From positions 1,922,001 through 1,986,000 of the forward strand of contig OZ254088.1 in the NCBI GenBank assembly GCA_965267605.1: DNA of 64,000 nt. The letters are read 5' to 3'. A model generated the notes under the pieces. That model worked only from the letters and a program-made list of their open reading frames with translations. It searched no databases and was not told where the DNA came from. The stretch comes from G965267605 sp965267605. Lineage in GTDB: Bacteria > Bacteroidota > Bacteroidia > Flavobacteriales_E > Vicingaceae. Shown piece after piece: positions 43,358-52,193 of this stretch; the stretch's first letter is position 1, and every line of letters starts with the position of its first letter. The position numbers and the translations under genes are program-made.

Positions 43358-44381
43358 TTCTGAACAGGATGTTGGTGGTTGCTTTGATAAAATACGACAA
43401 ATCCGTTTTAAATGGAGATTCCTTGTACTCCCGAATATACCTGGCTTCACTCTCCATAATCTCAGGTAAGGTATCAGGCATGTCTGCGTAGTAAGGAGGA
43501 ACCAATCCAGGTTTCACCAGTGACCGTTTCCGCTTGTGCGAGTCAGTATACAGACTCAGGTAGTGTGAACTTAATGGCCTTACCCCTACCAATTTGATCT
43601 CTCCTTTCAGGAAATTCAGGATCATGGGAATCTCATCAATCCACAGTTTACGAAGGACCTTTCCCCAAGTAGTTACCCGGAAGTCATTTTTGAACTTACC
43701 TCCCTTTTCAAGGCTATTGGTTTCATACACATAATCCTGCAGAAATTCGGCATAGGGATGCATTGTCCTGATCTTATACACGAATATCTCCTTGCCTTTT
43801 GCCCCCATTCGCTTCATTCGGAAAAAGGGACCCAAATTCGGTTTTCTTTTGATGGGTCCTTCGCTCACTTTCTTTCCAGTGAAATAGAGCATGTTGTTCA
43901 CTTCCTCCACATCGAGGATCCTAAAACCATTGTAGACGAACCTTCCCAGCGATTCTGTTTTGCTCAAAACCTGGTTCCTGCCAGCAGTAAGCAACATGTA
44001 GAACCACCTTGTAAAGAAGAGTTTAGGGAACACACGCTTGAAGATGAAATCAAATCCGAAGTAGATCTGGCCTATAACAGGTGGAAATTTCCTGAAAAGT
44101 CGCTTCCTACGCAGCAACTTGGTCTCCACACATCCCACAAAAATACCGTTGTCCTTCAGCTTGGAATTGGCGCATTGAAGAAAGCTATTGATGTCTCGAA
44201 TGTCATTGATGCGCTGCAGATTGATCAACGTATCGAAATGGTGGTCTTTTAACCTATCGATGTTGAAGACCTCATTGGTCATCTGCACCTCAACCTCACC
44301 GTGATGAAGGTTCACCTTTTGTCCGATGTAATTACTTACATCCAGACCTACATACCGGGCTATGATATCCGCACTAGTCAT
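43341..44381 (-). CDS. Sugar transferase fused to a methyltransferase-like N-terminal segment
   Basis: A 346-residue protein. The C-terminal half (about 180-346) is a bacterial sugar (polyprenyl-phosphate glycosyl-1-phosphate) transferase: YKIRTMHPYA, GKVLRKLWIDEIPMILNFLKGEIKLVGVRPLS and KPGLVPPYYADMPDT, the enzyme type that loads the first sugar on undecaprenyl phosphate. The usual N-terminal membrane helices and start of the catalytic core are replaced by 175 residues that look like the late half of a SAM methyltransferase (FDTLINLQRINDIRDINSFL, LKDNGIFVGCVETK, LGRFVYNGFRILDVEEV) without a glycine-rich SAM loop. One amphipathic stretch (FKRVFPKLFFTRWFYMLL) may touch the membrane. Confidence 0.8.
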   Translation of the reverse strand: MTSADIIARYVGLDVSNYIGQKVNLHHGEVEVQMTNEVFNIDRLKDHHFDTLINLQRINDIRDINSFLQCANSKLKDNGIFVGCVETKLLRRKRLFRKFPPVIGQIYFGFDFIFKRVFPKLFFTRWFYMLLTAGRNQVLSKTESLGRFVYNGFRILDVEEVNNMLYFTGKKVSEGPIKRKPNLGPFFRMKRMGAKGKEIFVYKIRTMHPYAEFLQDYVYETNSLEKGGKFKNDFRVTTWGKVLRKLWIDEIPMILNFLKGEIKLVGVRPLSSHYLSLYTDSHKRKRSLVKPGLVPPYYADMPDTLPEIMESEARYIREYKESPFKTDLSYFIKATTNILFRNARSS

Positions 44382-45406
44382 ACCTCACTCAACAGTTTAT
44401 CCAGCCAAAAAGCCGTTACATCTACCTTATCCTTCAGCATCTTCTGTCTCCGTTCCTCCCAGATACTGCGATCACTAAGGTCTAAAATTTCATTCACTTT
44501 CTCGCCAATAGTGTGGACTTCAGACGGAATTACCCCCAAAGTAAGTAGGTATTTGTGCTGAAGTTCCTCCAGATATCCTAGTCGACCCACAAAGTCGTTA
44601 CACCTTACAGAGGGAGTACCCAATACCGCAGCTTCAGCGGTCATGGTTTGACTATCTGATACGAGTATGTTGGCAAACGCCAAAGCGTGATGAATCAGGT
44701 TTGGTTCAATGTTTATACGGTAAGGCTCCAACTCAGGTTCAAGTTTTCGCTCAGTTGTGATGTATACCTCCCCGAATTCCTTTAATTGTTCGACCAGTTG
44801 GGTGGCAATAACGTTGTCAATACCCTCAATTCCCCCGTCATGATGGGCGTCTAGGGCACTAAATCGAAGAATACTGTACGAATCTCCCAATTGAGCCACC
44901 CTTGAGTGGTCTGGGGTGAAATAATCGGGATGTAAGTATGCCAGTTCATGATATCCTTCGTACCCTATTTTCTTAGTGTTGTAAGGTGAAATATCACAGC
45001 AATTAGGTGCAAACACCTTTGTAGCGTATCTAAAGCCAAATCGTGACAACATTGGAACGGCTTCCGAATCATCCTCATTTAGAATGAACGACTTCTTGCC
45101 CATCAGATTCCCGACATGGGTGATGACGATATCTGTACCAATGAGCACATCTGGTTTGAACTCCTTGGAAATACGCCACAACTCCTTTTCGCGCTTCATT
45201 ACCTCCTTGATAAGTCCGGACATTCCTCCCTTGCTTCGGGGAGCCAAGCGTTCGATATCCCAGGGTTCGTTCTCCAGCAAATCAAACAACACATCCTTTC
45301 CCCTGGCAACCACCTTCACCTCGTGTCCCAATTCCAATAACCTGGCAATAAGGAACTTGACATTGTGATAGTGGGCCGGATGCCCCATGTAAGCGAGCAG
45401 CCTCAT
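44378..45406 (-). CDS. DUF354 family glycosyltransferase-like protein
   Basis: A 342-residue protein of the DUF354 family, which has a GT-B-like fold and is common in surface polysaccharide loci. Supporting features are the N-terminal LAYMGHPAHYHNVKFLI, VLIGTDIVITHVGNLMGKKSFILNEDD, and the late SDSQTMTAEAAVLGTPSVRCNDF that corresponds to the nucleotide-sugar region of GT-B enzymes. The acceptor is unknown. Its stop overlaps the sugar-transferase start as ATGA. A 74-base gap separates it from the formyltransferase gene, the longest gap in the operon. Confidence 0.85.
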   Translation of the reverse strand: MRLLAYMGHPAHYHNVKFLIARLLELGHEVKVVARGKDVLFDLLENEPWDIERLAPRSKGGMSGLIKEVMKREKELWRISKEFKPDVLIGTDIVITHVGNLMGKKSFILNEDDSEAVPMLSRFGFRYATKVFAPNCCDISPYNTKKIGYEGYHELAYLHPDYFTPDHSRVAQLGDSYSILRFSALDAHHDGGIEGIDNVIATQLVEQLKEFGEVYITTERKLEPELEPYRINIEPNLIHHALAFANILVSDSQTMTAEAAVLGTPSVRCNDFVGRLGYLEELQHKYLLTLGVIPSEVHTIGEKVNEILDLSDRSIWEERRQKMLKDKVDVTAFWLDKLLSEV

Positions 45407-45480
45407 AATGCAAGATACCTTGACTCCTTGCTAAGGAACAGATGGGATTTGCAAACTTCTGAACAGTGGAGGTTTAATAG

Positions 45481-46263
45481 CTAGAACGTTTCGGCCAGCA
45501 TCGCCTTTAGATCTCTCAACCTGAAGACCTTCTTACCTTTCTTGCGGAATTGCCTGGCCTGAGCCCTTGTAGGTGCATAATTGTAGCTGGTTGGCCACTC
45601 CGGGTTCATAGGCGCCATTGGCCCAACGGAAAGCCGATCGAGACAGTGTATGATAGCACCGGGCATCAACTTCTTGGTCTTCCATGCCAATGAAAACTGG
45701 GTTTCATCAGGAGCAATTTCAACCATATCCTGAAACAGTATTTGCCCCGCATCTATCTTCTCTACCATCTCATGTACCGTAATACCTCCTTGCTGGTCTC
45801 CTTCAAACAGCGTCCACCATGTGCCAAAAACACCACGATGCCTGGGCAACAGCGAAGCATGAAGATTGATGCAGTATTTGGCACTATCAAGTAAAGGGCG
45901 TTGGAATAATTGTGGAGGTGAAATGCTCACAATCACATCAGGTGTTAATCTTCTCACTTCTTCTACAAAGGACACTGCATTGATATCCTCGGTTTGGAGC
46001 ACTGGAATCTTCTTTGCTGTAGCAAGTTCCACAATCTGTCTACCCATCAAGCTGGTCATCCCATACGCCCAAACCACGCAGTACTTTTCCCACAGTGTAT
46101 AAATTCTCAATCGCTCCTTCAGATAAGCCCACCTGGACTTTTCCTTTCTCTTCGCCTCCAGCACACATACGCCAACAACCTCATGTTGTTTGTTGCTCAG
46201 CAGAGCTCGAACTACCTTGTAGATAAAGAACGGTTCCTGCTGTGTAATAATGACGTACTTCAT
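45481..46263 (-). CDS. Formyltransferase family protein
   Basis: A 260-residue homologue of the N10-formyltetrahydrofolate-dependent formyltransferases (methionyl-tRNA formyltransferase, ArnA and sugar N-formyltransferases). The catalytic segment INLHASLLPRHRG carries the Asn and His, and MVEKIDAGQILFQ the Asp. I use ATG 46263, which forms an ATGA junction with the deacetylase-like gene; ATG 46272 is also in frame. In this setting it most likely N-formylates an amino sugar rather than Met-tRNA, because it lacks the C-terminal tRNA-binding domain. That is an inference from length and context. Confidence 0.85.
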   Translation of the reverse strand: MKYVIITQQEPFFIYKVVRALLSNKQHEVVGVCVLEAKRKEKSRWAYLKERLRIYTLWEKYCVVWAYGMTSLMGRQIVELATAKKIPVLQTEDINAVSFVEEVRRLTPDVIVSISPPQLFQRPLLDSAKYCINLHASLLPRHRGVFGTWWTLFEGDQQGGITVHEMVEKIDAGQILFQDMVEIAPDETQFSLAWKTKKLMPGAIIHCLDRLSVGPMAPMNPEWPTSYNYAPTRAQARQFRKKGKKVFRLRDLKAMLAETF

Positions 46264-47009
46264 TTCAACCACTTCTTAACCACGTTCTTCACTCCCTGCT
46301 TTGCCCTTTCTGTATACCACTCCGTATTGCTATCAGTCCACCTCTGAGGATGGATATTCTGCATGATGCGCTCGGGCATTTTTGCTTCCCTGAACTTCGA
46401 GATCAGATCATGGGTAGAATCAACATCAACCTGGATACCTTGCTCAACGTAGTCACGTACACTTACGCTTGTATCATTCCATCGGCCTCCGGTATCTGTC
46501 AGGTAGAACAATTTTGAAAAATCGAAATCCATGTAAGGTTCGCATGTCAATCCCAACGATTTGTAATCGTGAGTTTTCCATAGATCGCGATTGTCCCATT
46601 TAGACATTGGACTCCCATGCATTGTGATGGTGTTTACCGGATATAACTCCCGCAATTGATCAAGGTTTCGCTGAAATGACTCCCATGCCTTGTCTAAATC
46701 TCCGTTGTTCATAGCCAGATCTTCGTAATGGTAACCAATCTCATGTCCCATCTCAGAGATCTCACGGATCATCTCTTCATTGTAGCTTTCCTTCACCATC
46801 CTGAAATAATAGGTAGCACGAAATCCTGTGTCAGCTTGAATCAACGCTGTCCGAACAGAATTCTCAGGTTTTTTGTCCACATCCTGTCTAAGAACCAAAA
46901 CTTGCGACATTTCCGAATCATAGTCCTGAACAGCTATTCCCACATACCCCGCATCCTTCACAGCTTGCATCCACTGCTGGTACACGACCAAAGTAAAATC
47001 TTTATCCAC
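46260..47009 (-). CDS. Polysaccharide deacetylase-like protein
   Basis: A 249-residue protein with an NodB-like deacetylase fold as found in polysaccharide loci: VLRQDVDKKPENSV (canonical RHDVD here RQDVD), TYYFRMVKESYNEEMI, the metal-type GHEIGYHYEDL and TITMHGSPMSKWDNRDLW. The first His of the metal triad region is replaced by Gln, but the later histidines are present, so activity is plausible but not certain. It may prepare an amino group for the neighbouring formyltransferase. Overlaps the toroid gene by eight bases and the formyltransferase by ATGA. Confidence 0.8.
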   Translation of the reverse strand: MDKDFTLVVYQQWMQAVKDAGYVGIAVQDYDSEMSQVLVLRQDVDKKPENSVRTALIQADTGFRATYYFRMVKESYNEEMIREISEMGHEIGYHYEDLAMNNGDLDKAWESFQRNLDQLRELYPVNTITMHGSPMSKWDNRDLWKTHDYKSLGLTCEPYMDFDFSKLFYLTDTGGRWNDTSVSVRDYVEQGIQVDVDSTHDLISKFREAKMPERIMQNIHPQRWTDSNTEWYTERAKQGVKNVVKKWLK

Positions 47010-48150
47010 GAGCTTTTTCGTATTCAGTTATAGCAAGGTACATCCAAGCTTGCGCCCACCTCATCATTGGCGTACGCATCTTATACATAGGGTATTTTCT
47101 GTATTCAAAATAACCCTTCTCATTCCAAAGCTGATCTATGGTAGCATCAAGAATCTTGCGTGAGAGGTCCAGGTACCTTTCATTCCACCGTTTACCTCTG
47201 GCAAAAGTGATGACACCCTGACTCTGGTTATGGATATCAAGCGGCCAACGCTTCGGCCACCTGTACAGGCACAGTCCATTGCCATCGAATTGCATTGTCG
47301 CATAAAAGTCAAGTCCCTTCTCAATAGCCATCAAGACCTCAGCACTTTTGTAACCTGTCTCGTCAACAACACTATTGATCGAATCTATCACATAGCCCTG
47401 ATGGAAATCTACTTGCTTACGCTCCTTCCCGGTTTCTATATCCATGCTATAGTTCCAACACCCATTGGGTTGTTGTTTGGATACCACAAAATCCACCAGA
47501 GATTTAGCATCTGCCGCATCCTGTTCACTTCCAAACAGCCTGTACGTACTCCCAAAATGCTGAGCCCCCAACAAACTGGCATTATAGCATACGTCCTCAG
47601 CAACGGTCGAGTAACTCACACTCCTTCCTATCTCATGATCAGTCCAGGCCAGCTCCTCTCTCATGAAGGTTGATATACCTTCAAGCAGCGACTTTAGTTC
47701 GTCTGAAGGTTGAACATCATAGCACCTAACCAAGGCTTGGCTTACAAATCCTGTAACCACAATTGTTGGAGAGTATGCTGGCAAGAATTTTACGGGGCTA
47801 GCCCAGTCAAAATGGTATCCCCATCCATAACCCCTAAAACCAGAAGTAGCAACCTCCTTCAGTGAAGTAAGAAGCGGCTTGAACTTATCCGTTTTACCCT
47901 CAATTGCATAAGCCTGGAGCATGAGTGCCAATGTTTTGGGATTCAAACCAGGTTTGATCCTCAACGTCTTTCTCAAGTCGATGGGTGAACGTTTCTGAAG
48001 TTGTATCGCAAGCACGGGTGGCCACTTTCCCTTCTTTAGTACTTTCCAACTGGTATTCAGGGTATCATAAGGATCCCAACCGATATAGTCGGCATCTTCA
48101 ATAAACTGCCCCAGTTGTGACTTGACCTTTTCTATACGAGCGTCATCCAT
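47002..48150 (-). CDS. Alpha/alpha toroid protein of polysaccharide loci
   Basis: A 382-residue protein that looks like an (alpha/alpha)6 toroid, of a type often mislabelled delta-aminolevulinic acid dehydratase in genome annotations. Paired helices are visible (LNPKTLALMLQAYAIEG, SPTIVVTGFVSQALVRCYD, AEDVCYNASLLGAQHF) with PNGCWNYSMDIETG, QVDFHQGYVIDSI and MRWAQAWMYLAITEYE at the end. The fold resembles lyases and epimerases of polysaccharides but no catalytic motif can be assigned. Start ATG 48150 shares one base with the stop of the bi-domain enzyme (TAATG). Likely polysaccharide modification, function unproven. Confidence 0.72.
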   Translation of the reverse strand: MDDARIEKVKSQLGQFIEDADYIGWDPYDTLNTSWKVLKKGKWPPVLAIQLQKRSPIDLRKTLRIKPGLNPKTLALMLQAYAIEGKTDKFKPLLTSLKEVATSGFRGYGWGYHFDWASPVKFLPAYSPTIVVTGFVSQALVRCYDVQPSDELKSLLEGISTFMREELAWTDHEIGRSVSYSTVAEDVCYNASLLGAQHFGSTYRLFGSEQDAADAKSLVDFVVSKQQPNGCWNYSMDIETGKERKQVDFHQGYVIDSINSVVDETGYKSAEVLMAIEKGLDFYATMQFDGNGLCLYRWPKRWPLDIHNQSQGVITFARGKRWNERYLDLSRKILDATIDQLWNEKGYFEYRKYPMYKMRTPMMRWAQAWMYLAITEYEKARG

Positions 48151-50273
48151 TACTGGATCACGATTTTGTCTCCCCCTTTCTGAATGGATTCGATGCAAGC
48201 GAACGTCACGTCCATTGTATGGACGCTTTGTTCAAAAGGAATGGGAATCACTCCTCCCTTCAGGTAATCTACGTAACGCTCCACCTCGTTCTTGAACCCT
48301 TTATCCTGCTTACCTGCTTTTTCCTTCTGAACACTGTTTCCGTAAATCGCAATTGTTCTAAAGTCATCTATAGACGCAGACACGCTTCCACTGGAAATTT
48401 CGAAATACTCTTTCGGCAGCTGTGCGTTGCCATTAGAGAAGTAGTTGATACTGGCAATACTGCCATCTTCAAAGTAAAGATTAGCGGTAATGGTATCGGC
48501 TGGCGTTTCACTCCCTGGCCCGGCACTGATGGCACTTACCGACTTCACTTTACTACCAGACATGAAAATGCAATAGTCAATGAAATGGCAAGCTTCTCCA
48601 ATGATTCTTCCACCACCAAGCTTGATATCGTGCACCCAATGATCCGGAGGTAATTGACCCGCATTCACACGGTACATCATCGCCTTAGGCAGGTCTTCAG
48701 ACATGGCCTCTCTTATGCGTTCTGTAAACGGAGCAAACCTTCTATTAAAGCCTACCATCACATCGCCTTTGGACGTGCCATAGACCTTGACGATCTCATC
48801 GAGTTCCTCCCTGTTCATGCACAACGGCTTCTCAACAAATACCTGCTTATCCTGCTTTAAAGCTTCCATTACAAATGCGGCATGAGATTGATGGCGTGAA
48901 GTAATGAATACCGTGTTCACGTCTTTATCAGACCAAACTTCCTCTGGGTTATCAGTTGCACCAGCAAAGCCAAATTTCTCATGAGAATTGAGGGCGCTGG
49001 CAGGTGAATTGTTACACACCACCTTGAGGTCTACGTGTCCTTGCAGGTTAGGTAAAAGAAAAGATCTTGCGAATTTACCTGCACCCAGAAATCCAACCAC
49101 AGGTTTTCCGGTACCAGCAAACTCCTTGTAGGTTACACTGCGGTCCAGTTCATGGTCTCCTATGTATTCGAAAACCAGCGCTCCCTGAAGTGATTCCTCT
49201 CCAACTACTTTATCGTAAGCCTCAACTGCGTTTGCAATACTGTATGTATCGGCAATCAGTGGTGCAATATTCAATTTGTCCTGAGCCAGAAGGTCCACGA
49301 ACGCATCCATGTTACGTTCTTCCGTCCATCTCACATATCCGATCGGATAATCCATCCCATGCTCCTCGTATGCTGGATTGTGCCTACCAGGGCCATAGCT
49401 GCTCGACATTCTTAAATCCAACTCCTTTCGGTAATAAGGTTTTCTCTTAAAACCCGTATTCACCGCGCCTACGATAACTACCTTACCTTTTACCCTACAC
49501 AGCTCACCGGCAAGATCCACCGGATCAGTAGATGACGAACCAGCAGTTATGATGACGGCATCCGTTCCATATCCGTTGGTAATTGTATTTACCTTTTCGA
49601 ACAACTGCTCATCTGCCCGAAGGAAGGCATCAAATCCAAGTTCCTTCACACGCTCAACAGCAGCGCTATCAATATCCACACCGATGGCTTTAACCCCAGC
49701 TACTTCCAACAGATTGAGCGTAAGTTGACCGATGAGTCCTACCCCTATCACAACACAATTCTCTCCTAATCTGAGATCTGCCTGTCTTACACCCTGCATC
49801 GCTATTGCCCCAATGGTGGTAAAAGCAGCATACTTAGGATCTACTCCTGATGGAAGTTTAGCACACAAATTGGCAGGAACCGCGACCACCTCTGCATGAT
49901 TGGCGGAGCTTCCTCCACATGCAACAAAATCTCCCTTTTTCAAATGCTGCACACCGGGCCCCACCTCAAGCACCTCACCTGCACAGCTATAACCTAAGGG
50001 TGATGGCGACTCCAATCTATCCTTTACCAAGCTATAAGTTTCCTTAAGACCATGGGTTTTTACAGATTTGATCACCTTCTTCACCTCTTCCTTACGCGAC
50101 TTGGCTTTTTCTATATAGCCAGCACGTGCATCTTTCACCGTTTTACCTTCGGTGCCAGCAGAGATTACCGAATAATGGTTGCGAACGAGCACATAGCCTT
50201 CCCTAAGCATAGGAAATGGCACATCCTCCACAAACATCTTCCCGTCTTTAAGATTCTGGAATAACTGCTTCAA
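48150..50273 (-). CDS. Bi-domain oxidoreductase (zinc-type alcohol dehydrogenase fused to Gfo/Idh/MocA)
   Basis: A 707-residue fusion. The N-terminal half (1-345) is a medium-chain dehydrogenase: YSVISAGTEGKTV, PLGYSCAGEVLEVGPGV, GVGLIGQLTLNLLEVAGVKAIGVDID and GAVNTGFKRKPYYRKELDLR. The C-terminal half (about 380-707) is a Gfo/Idh/MocA-type sugar oxidoreductase: VVGFLGAGKFARSFLLPNL, VEKPLCMNREELDEIV, the RRFAPF segment and GEACHFIDYCIF. Fusions like this are common in polysaccharide loci of Bacteroidota and other phyla; their substrate, probably a nucleotide-linked or lipid-linked sugar, is not established. It lies 45 bases after the first AsnB gene and is coupled to the toroid gene. Confidence 0.88.
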   Translation of the reverse strand: MKQLFQNLKDGKMFVEDVPFPMLREGYVLVRNHYSVISAGTEGKTVKDARAGYIEKAKSRKEEVKKVIKSVKTHGLKETYSLVKDRLESPSPLGYSCAGEVLEVGPGVQHLKKGDFVACGGSSANHAEVVAVPANLCAKLPSGVDPKYAAFTTIGAIAMQGVRQADLRLGENCVVIGVGLIGQLTLNLLEVAGVKAIGVDIDSAAVERVKELGFDAFLRADEQLFEKVNTITNGYGTDAVIITAGSSSTDPVDLAGELCRVKGKVVIVGAVNTGFKRKPYYRKELDLRMSSSYGPGRHNPAYEEHGMDYPIGYVRWTEERNMDAFVDLLAQDKLNIAPLIADTYSIANAVEAYDKVVGEESLQGALVFEYIGDHELDRSVTYKEFAGTGKPVVGFLGAGKFARSFLLPNLQGHVDLKVVCNNSPASALNSHEKFGFAGATDNPEEVWSDKDVNTVFITSRHQSHAAFVMEALKQDKQVFVEKPLCMNREELDEIVKVYGTSKGDVMVGFNRRFAPFTERIREAMSEDLPKAMMYRVNAGQLPPDHWVHDIKLGGGRIIGEACHFIDYCIFMSGSKVKSVSAISAGPGSETPADTITANLYFEDGSIASINYFSNGNAQLPKEYFEISSGSVSASIDDFRTIAIYGNSVQKEKAGKQDKGFKNEVERYVDYLKGGVIPIPFEQSVHTMDVTFACIESIQKGGDKIVIQ

Positions 50274-50318
50274 ATTAGATTGGAATAGCTGAAGCTAAGA
50301 TACAAAAAGAGGTCTCCC

Positions 50319-52193
50319 TCACACGTCTACTTCATGCTCGTACATCCATCGTTCCAGCGCGGCAATGGCAAATAGAAGCGCTGAATTGTCTTCTTTACCG
50401 CTAACATGAAGATCAACCGCACGCTGTACCTCCTGTGGTTTGAAGAGCCCTACCTCGTTCAACCATTCCTGATCAACGATGGTGCTAAAGCGGCCAGGTT
50501 CACTGAATATGCTACGCAAAGGCATGCCAAATCCCGCCTTCCTTCTTGAAATGATCTGTTTGGGCAATACTTTTCGGTAAGCATCTTTCAAGATCTTCTT
50601 GGTGCCCATTCTACCGTCAATTTTGTGGGAGGGGTCAATTGCAAATGCCAGTTCAACGATACGGTGATCCAGGAACGGCACACGGTTCTCAACACTATTC
50701 GCCATGCACATGCGGTCCATGTACAAGAGGTTCTTCTGAAGGAAGTTGTTGCGCTCGAAATCCCGAATGCCCGACCACACATCTCTACCTGAACCGAAAT
50801 ATTTGGTCAGGATCCGTTCGTGGTTGTTTCCCGGTCTTCGCAACAACTCCGTGGCCCTATTGAAACTACCAACAACTCCAAACTTGCCGTACTTCAATGG
50901 ATCATCACCGTATTCACCCAGCTTCTTAAAGTATCGCTTGTACGCCTTGAATCTTCCCGTTCCAGCATTCATGCTGGCCATGCGTTTGAGCACCTGTTTT
51001 CGGACTCCTCTGGGCATCCACTCGAGGTATCTGCTTAATCTTGTGAGTTGGTGGCCTGCATAACCAAGGAACAACTCATCAGCCCCCATACCTGTCAGAA
51101 TTACTTTCGACTGCGCACTGGCCCTTTGCGTGATCAAATAAGCTGGAATCTGTGATGCGTCAGCTATCAGATCGTCACCATAGTGCACCACCGTATTCAG
51201 ATGATCTTTACTTAATTCACTATCACCAATAGGCACCAGGGTGAGATCCATTCCCCATTGGGTGGCAAGTTGCCTGGCGTATTCACTATCTGCGGTAGTA
51301 CCTTCTTTCTGGACATCCCTTTTGGATTTAGATGCGCAGTAGTGCTTCAATTCCTGATGATCCTTGATGTGCCAAGCGATGATACTGGAATCAACACCAC
51401 CCGAGAAAAAGGTACCTACTGGTACGTCTGAAATCAGCCGTGCTTCGGTAGCATTGCCGACAAGGTGAAATATCTGGTCTCTTGCATCACTGTATCCTAT
51501 TCCCTTTAAGCGTTCAACAGCATTTTCCAGGTCATACCAGTGGAACACCTCCAGCGTATTCTCTTTAATGTCCACCTCGATATATGCCCCTGGCGGCACA
51601 CGCTTCACACCTGAGATTAATGTTTCATCTTCAGGTGTGTACTTGAAAACGAAGTAATCCGTAATGGCATCATGATTAAGTCTGGGATGAACTCCAGATG
51701 CCAGTATGGCCTTGATCTCTGATGCAAAAACGAGCTGCTCCTTGCTGGCATGATAGTACAGTGGTTTGATTCCCATCCGGTCCCGAACGATCCACATTCG
51801 TTGATCTTCATGATCGTACCAGACAAATGCAAAAGCTCCATTCAACCTGTCAAGAACTTTCATACCGTACTTCAATAACAGCTGCATCAAAACCTCTGTA
51901 TCTGAGGTCGTATTCAGCTCCACTTCAGGGATCAACTCCCGATGCAGTTCTTTGTAATTGTATATCTCGCCATTGTATATGAGCGTGTAGCGATCGTAAC
52001 TGATCATCATTGGTTGGTTCGCTCTATCACTCAGGTCGAGAATCTTTAACCTGGTGTGCCCCAGGCCAACAATGGCATTTCTGGATTCAAGGGTAATGCC
52101 ATACCTGTTGTCTGGACCACGATGGTCCAGGGTTTGCATCATTCTCTCCAGTGGAAGTTCATGAATCCCAACGTAACCACAAATGCCGCACAT
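50319..52193 (-). CDS. AsnB-type glutamine amidotransferase (asparagine synthetase-like) 1
   Basis: A 624-residue class II glutamine amidotransferase. The mature N-terminus begins with catalytic Cys2 (MCGICGYVG), followed by the glutaminase domain with NGEIYNY and VRDRMGIKPLYY, and an ATP-pyrophosphatase synthetase domain with FFSGGVDSSIIAWH, GMGADELFLGYAGH and ENRVPFLDHRIVELA. In a polysaccharide operon such enzymes most likely amidate a uronic acid rather than make free asparagine; this is a context inference. It starts by TAATG overlap with the upstream glycosyltransferase. A second AsnB lies in the same operon. Confidence 0.9.
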   Translation of the reverse strand: MCGICGYVGIHELPLERMMQTLDHRGPDNRYGITLESRNAIVGLGHTRLKILDLSDRANQPMMISYDRYTLIYNGEIYNYKELHRELIPEVELNTTSDTEVLMQLLLKYGMKVLDRLNGAFAFVWYDHEDQRMWIVRDRMGIKPLYYHASKEQLVFASEIKAILASGVHPRLNHDAITDYFVFKYTPEDETLISGVKRVPPGAYIEVDIKENTLEVFHWYDLENAVERLKGIGYSDARDQIFHLVGNATEARLISDVPVGTFFSGGVDSSIIAWHIKDHQELKHYCASKSKRDVQKEGTTADSEYARQLATQWGMDLTLVPIGDSELSKDHLNTVVHYGDDLIADASQIPAYLITQRASAQSKVILTGMGADELFLGYAGHQLTRLSRYLEWMPRGVRKQVLKRMASMNAGTGRFKAYKRYFKKLGEYGDDPLKYGKFGVVGSFNRATELLRRPGNNHERILTKYFGSGRDVWSGIRDFERNNFLQKNLLYMDRMCMANSVENRVPFLDHRIVELAFAIDPSHKIDGRMGTKKILKDAYRKVLPKQIISRRKAGFGMPLRSIFSEPGRFSTIVDQEWLNEVGLFKPQEVQRAVDLHVSGKEDNSALLFAIAALERWMYEHEVDV

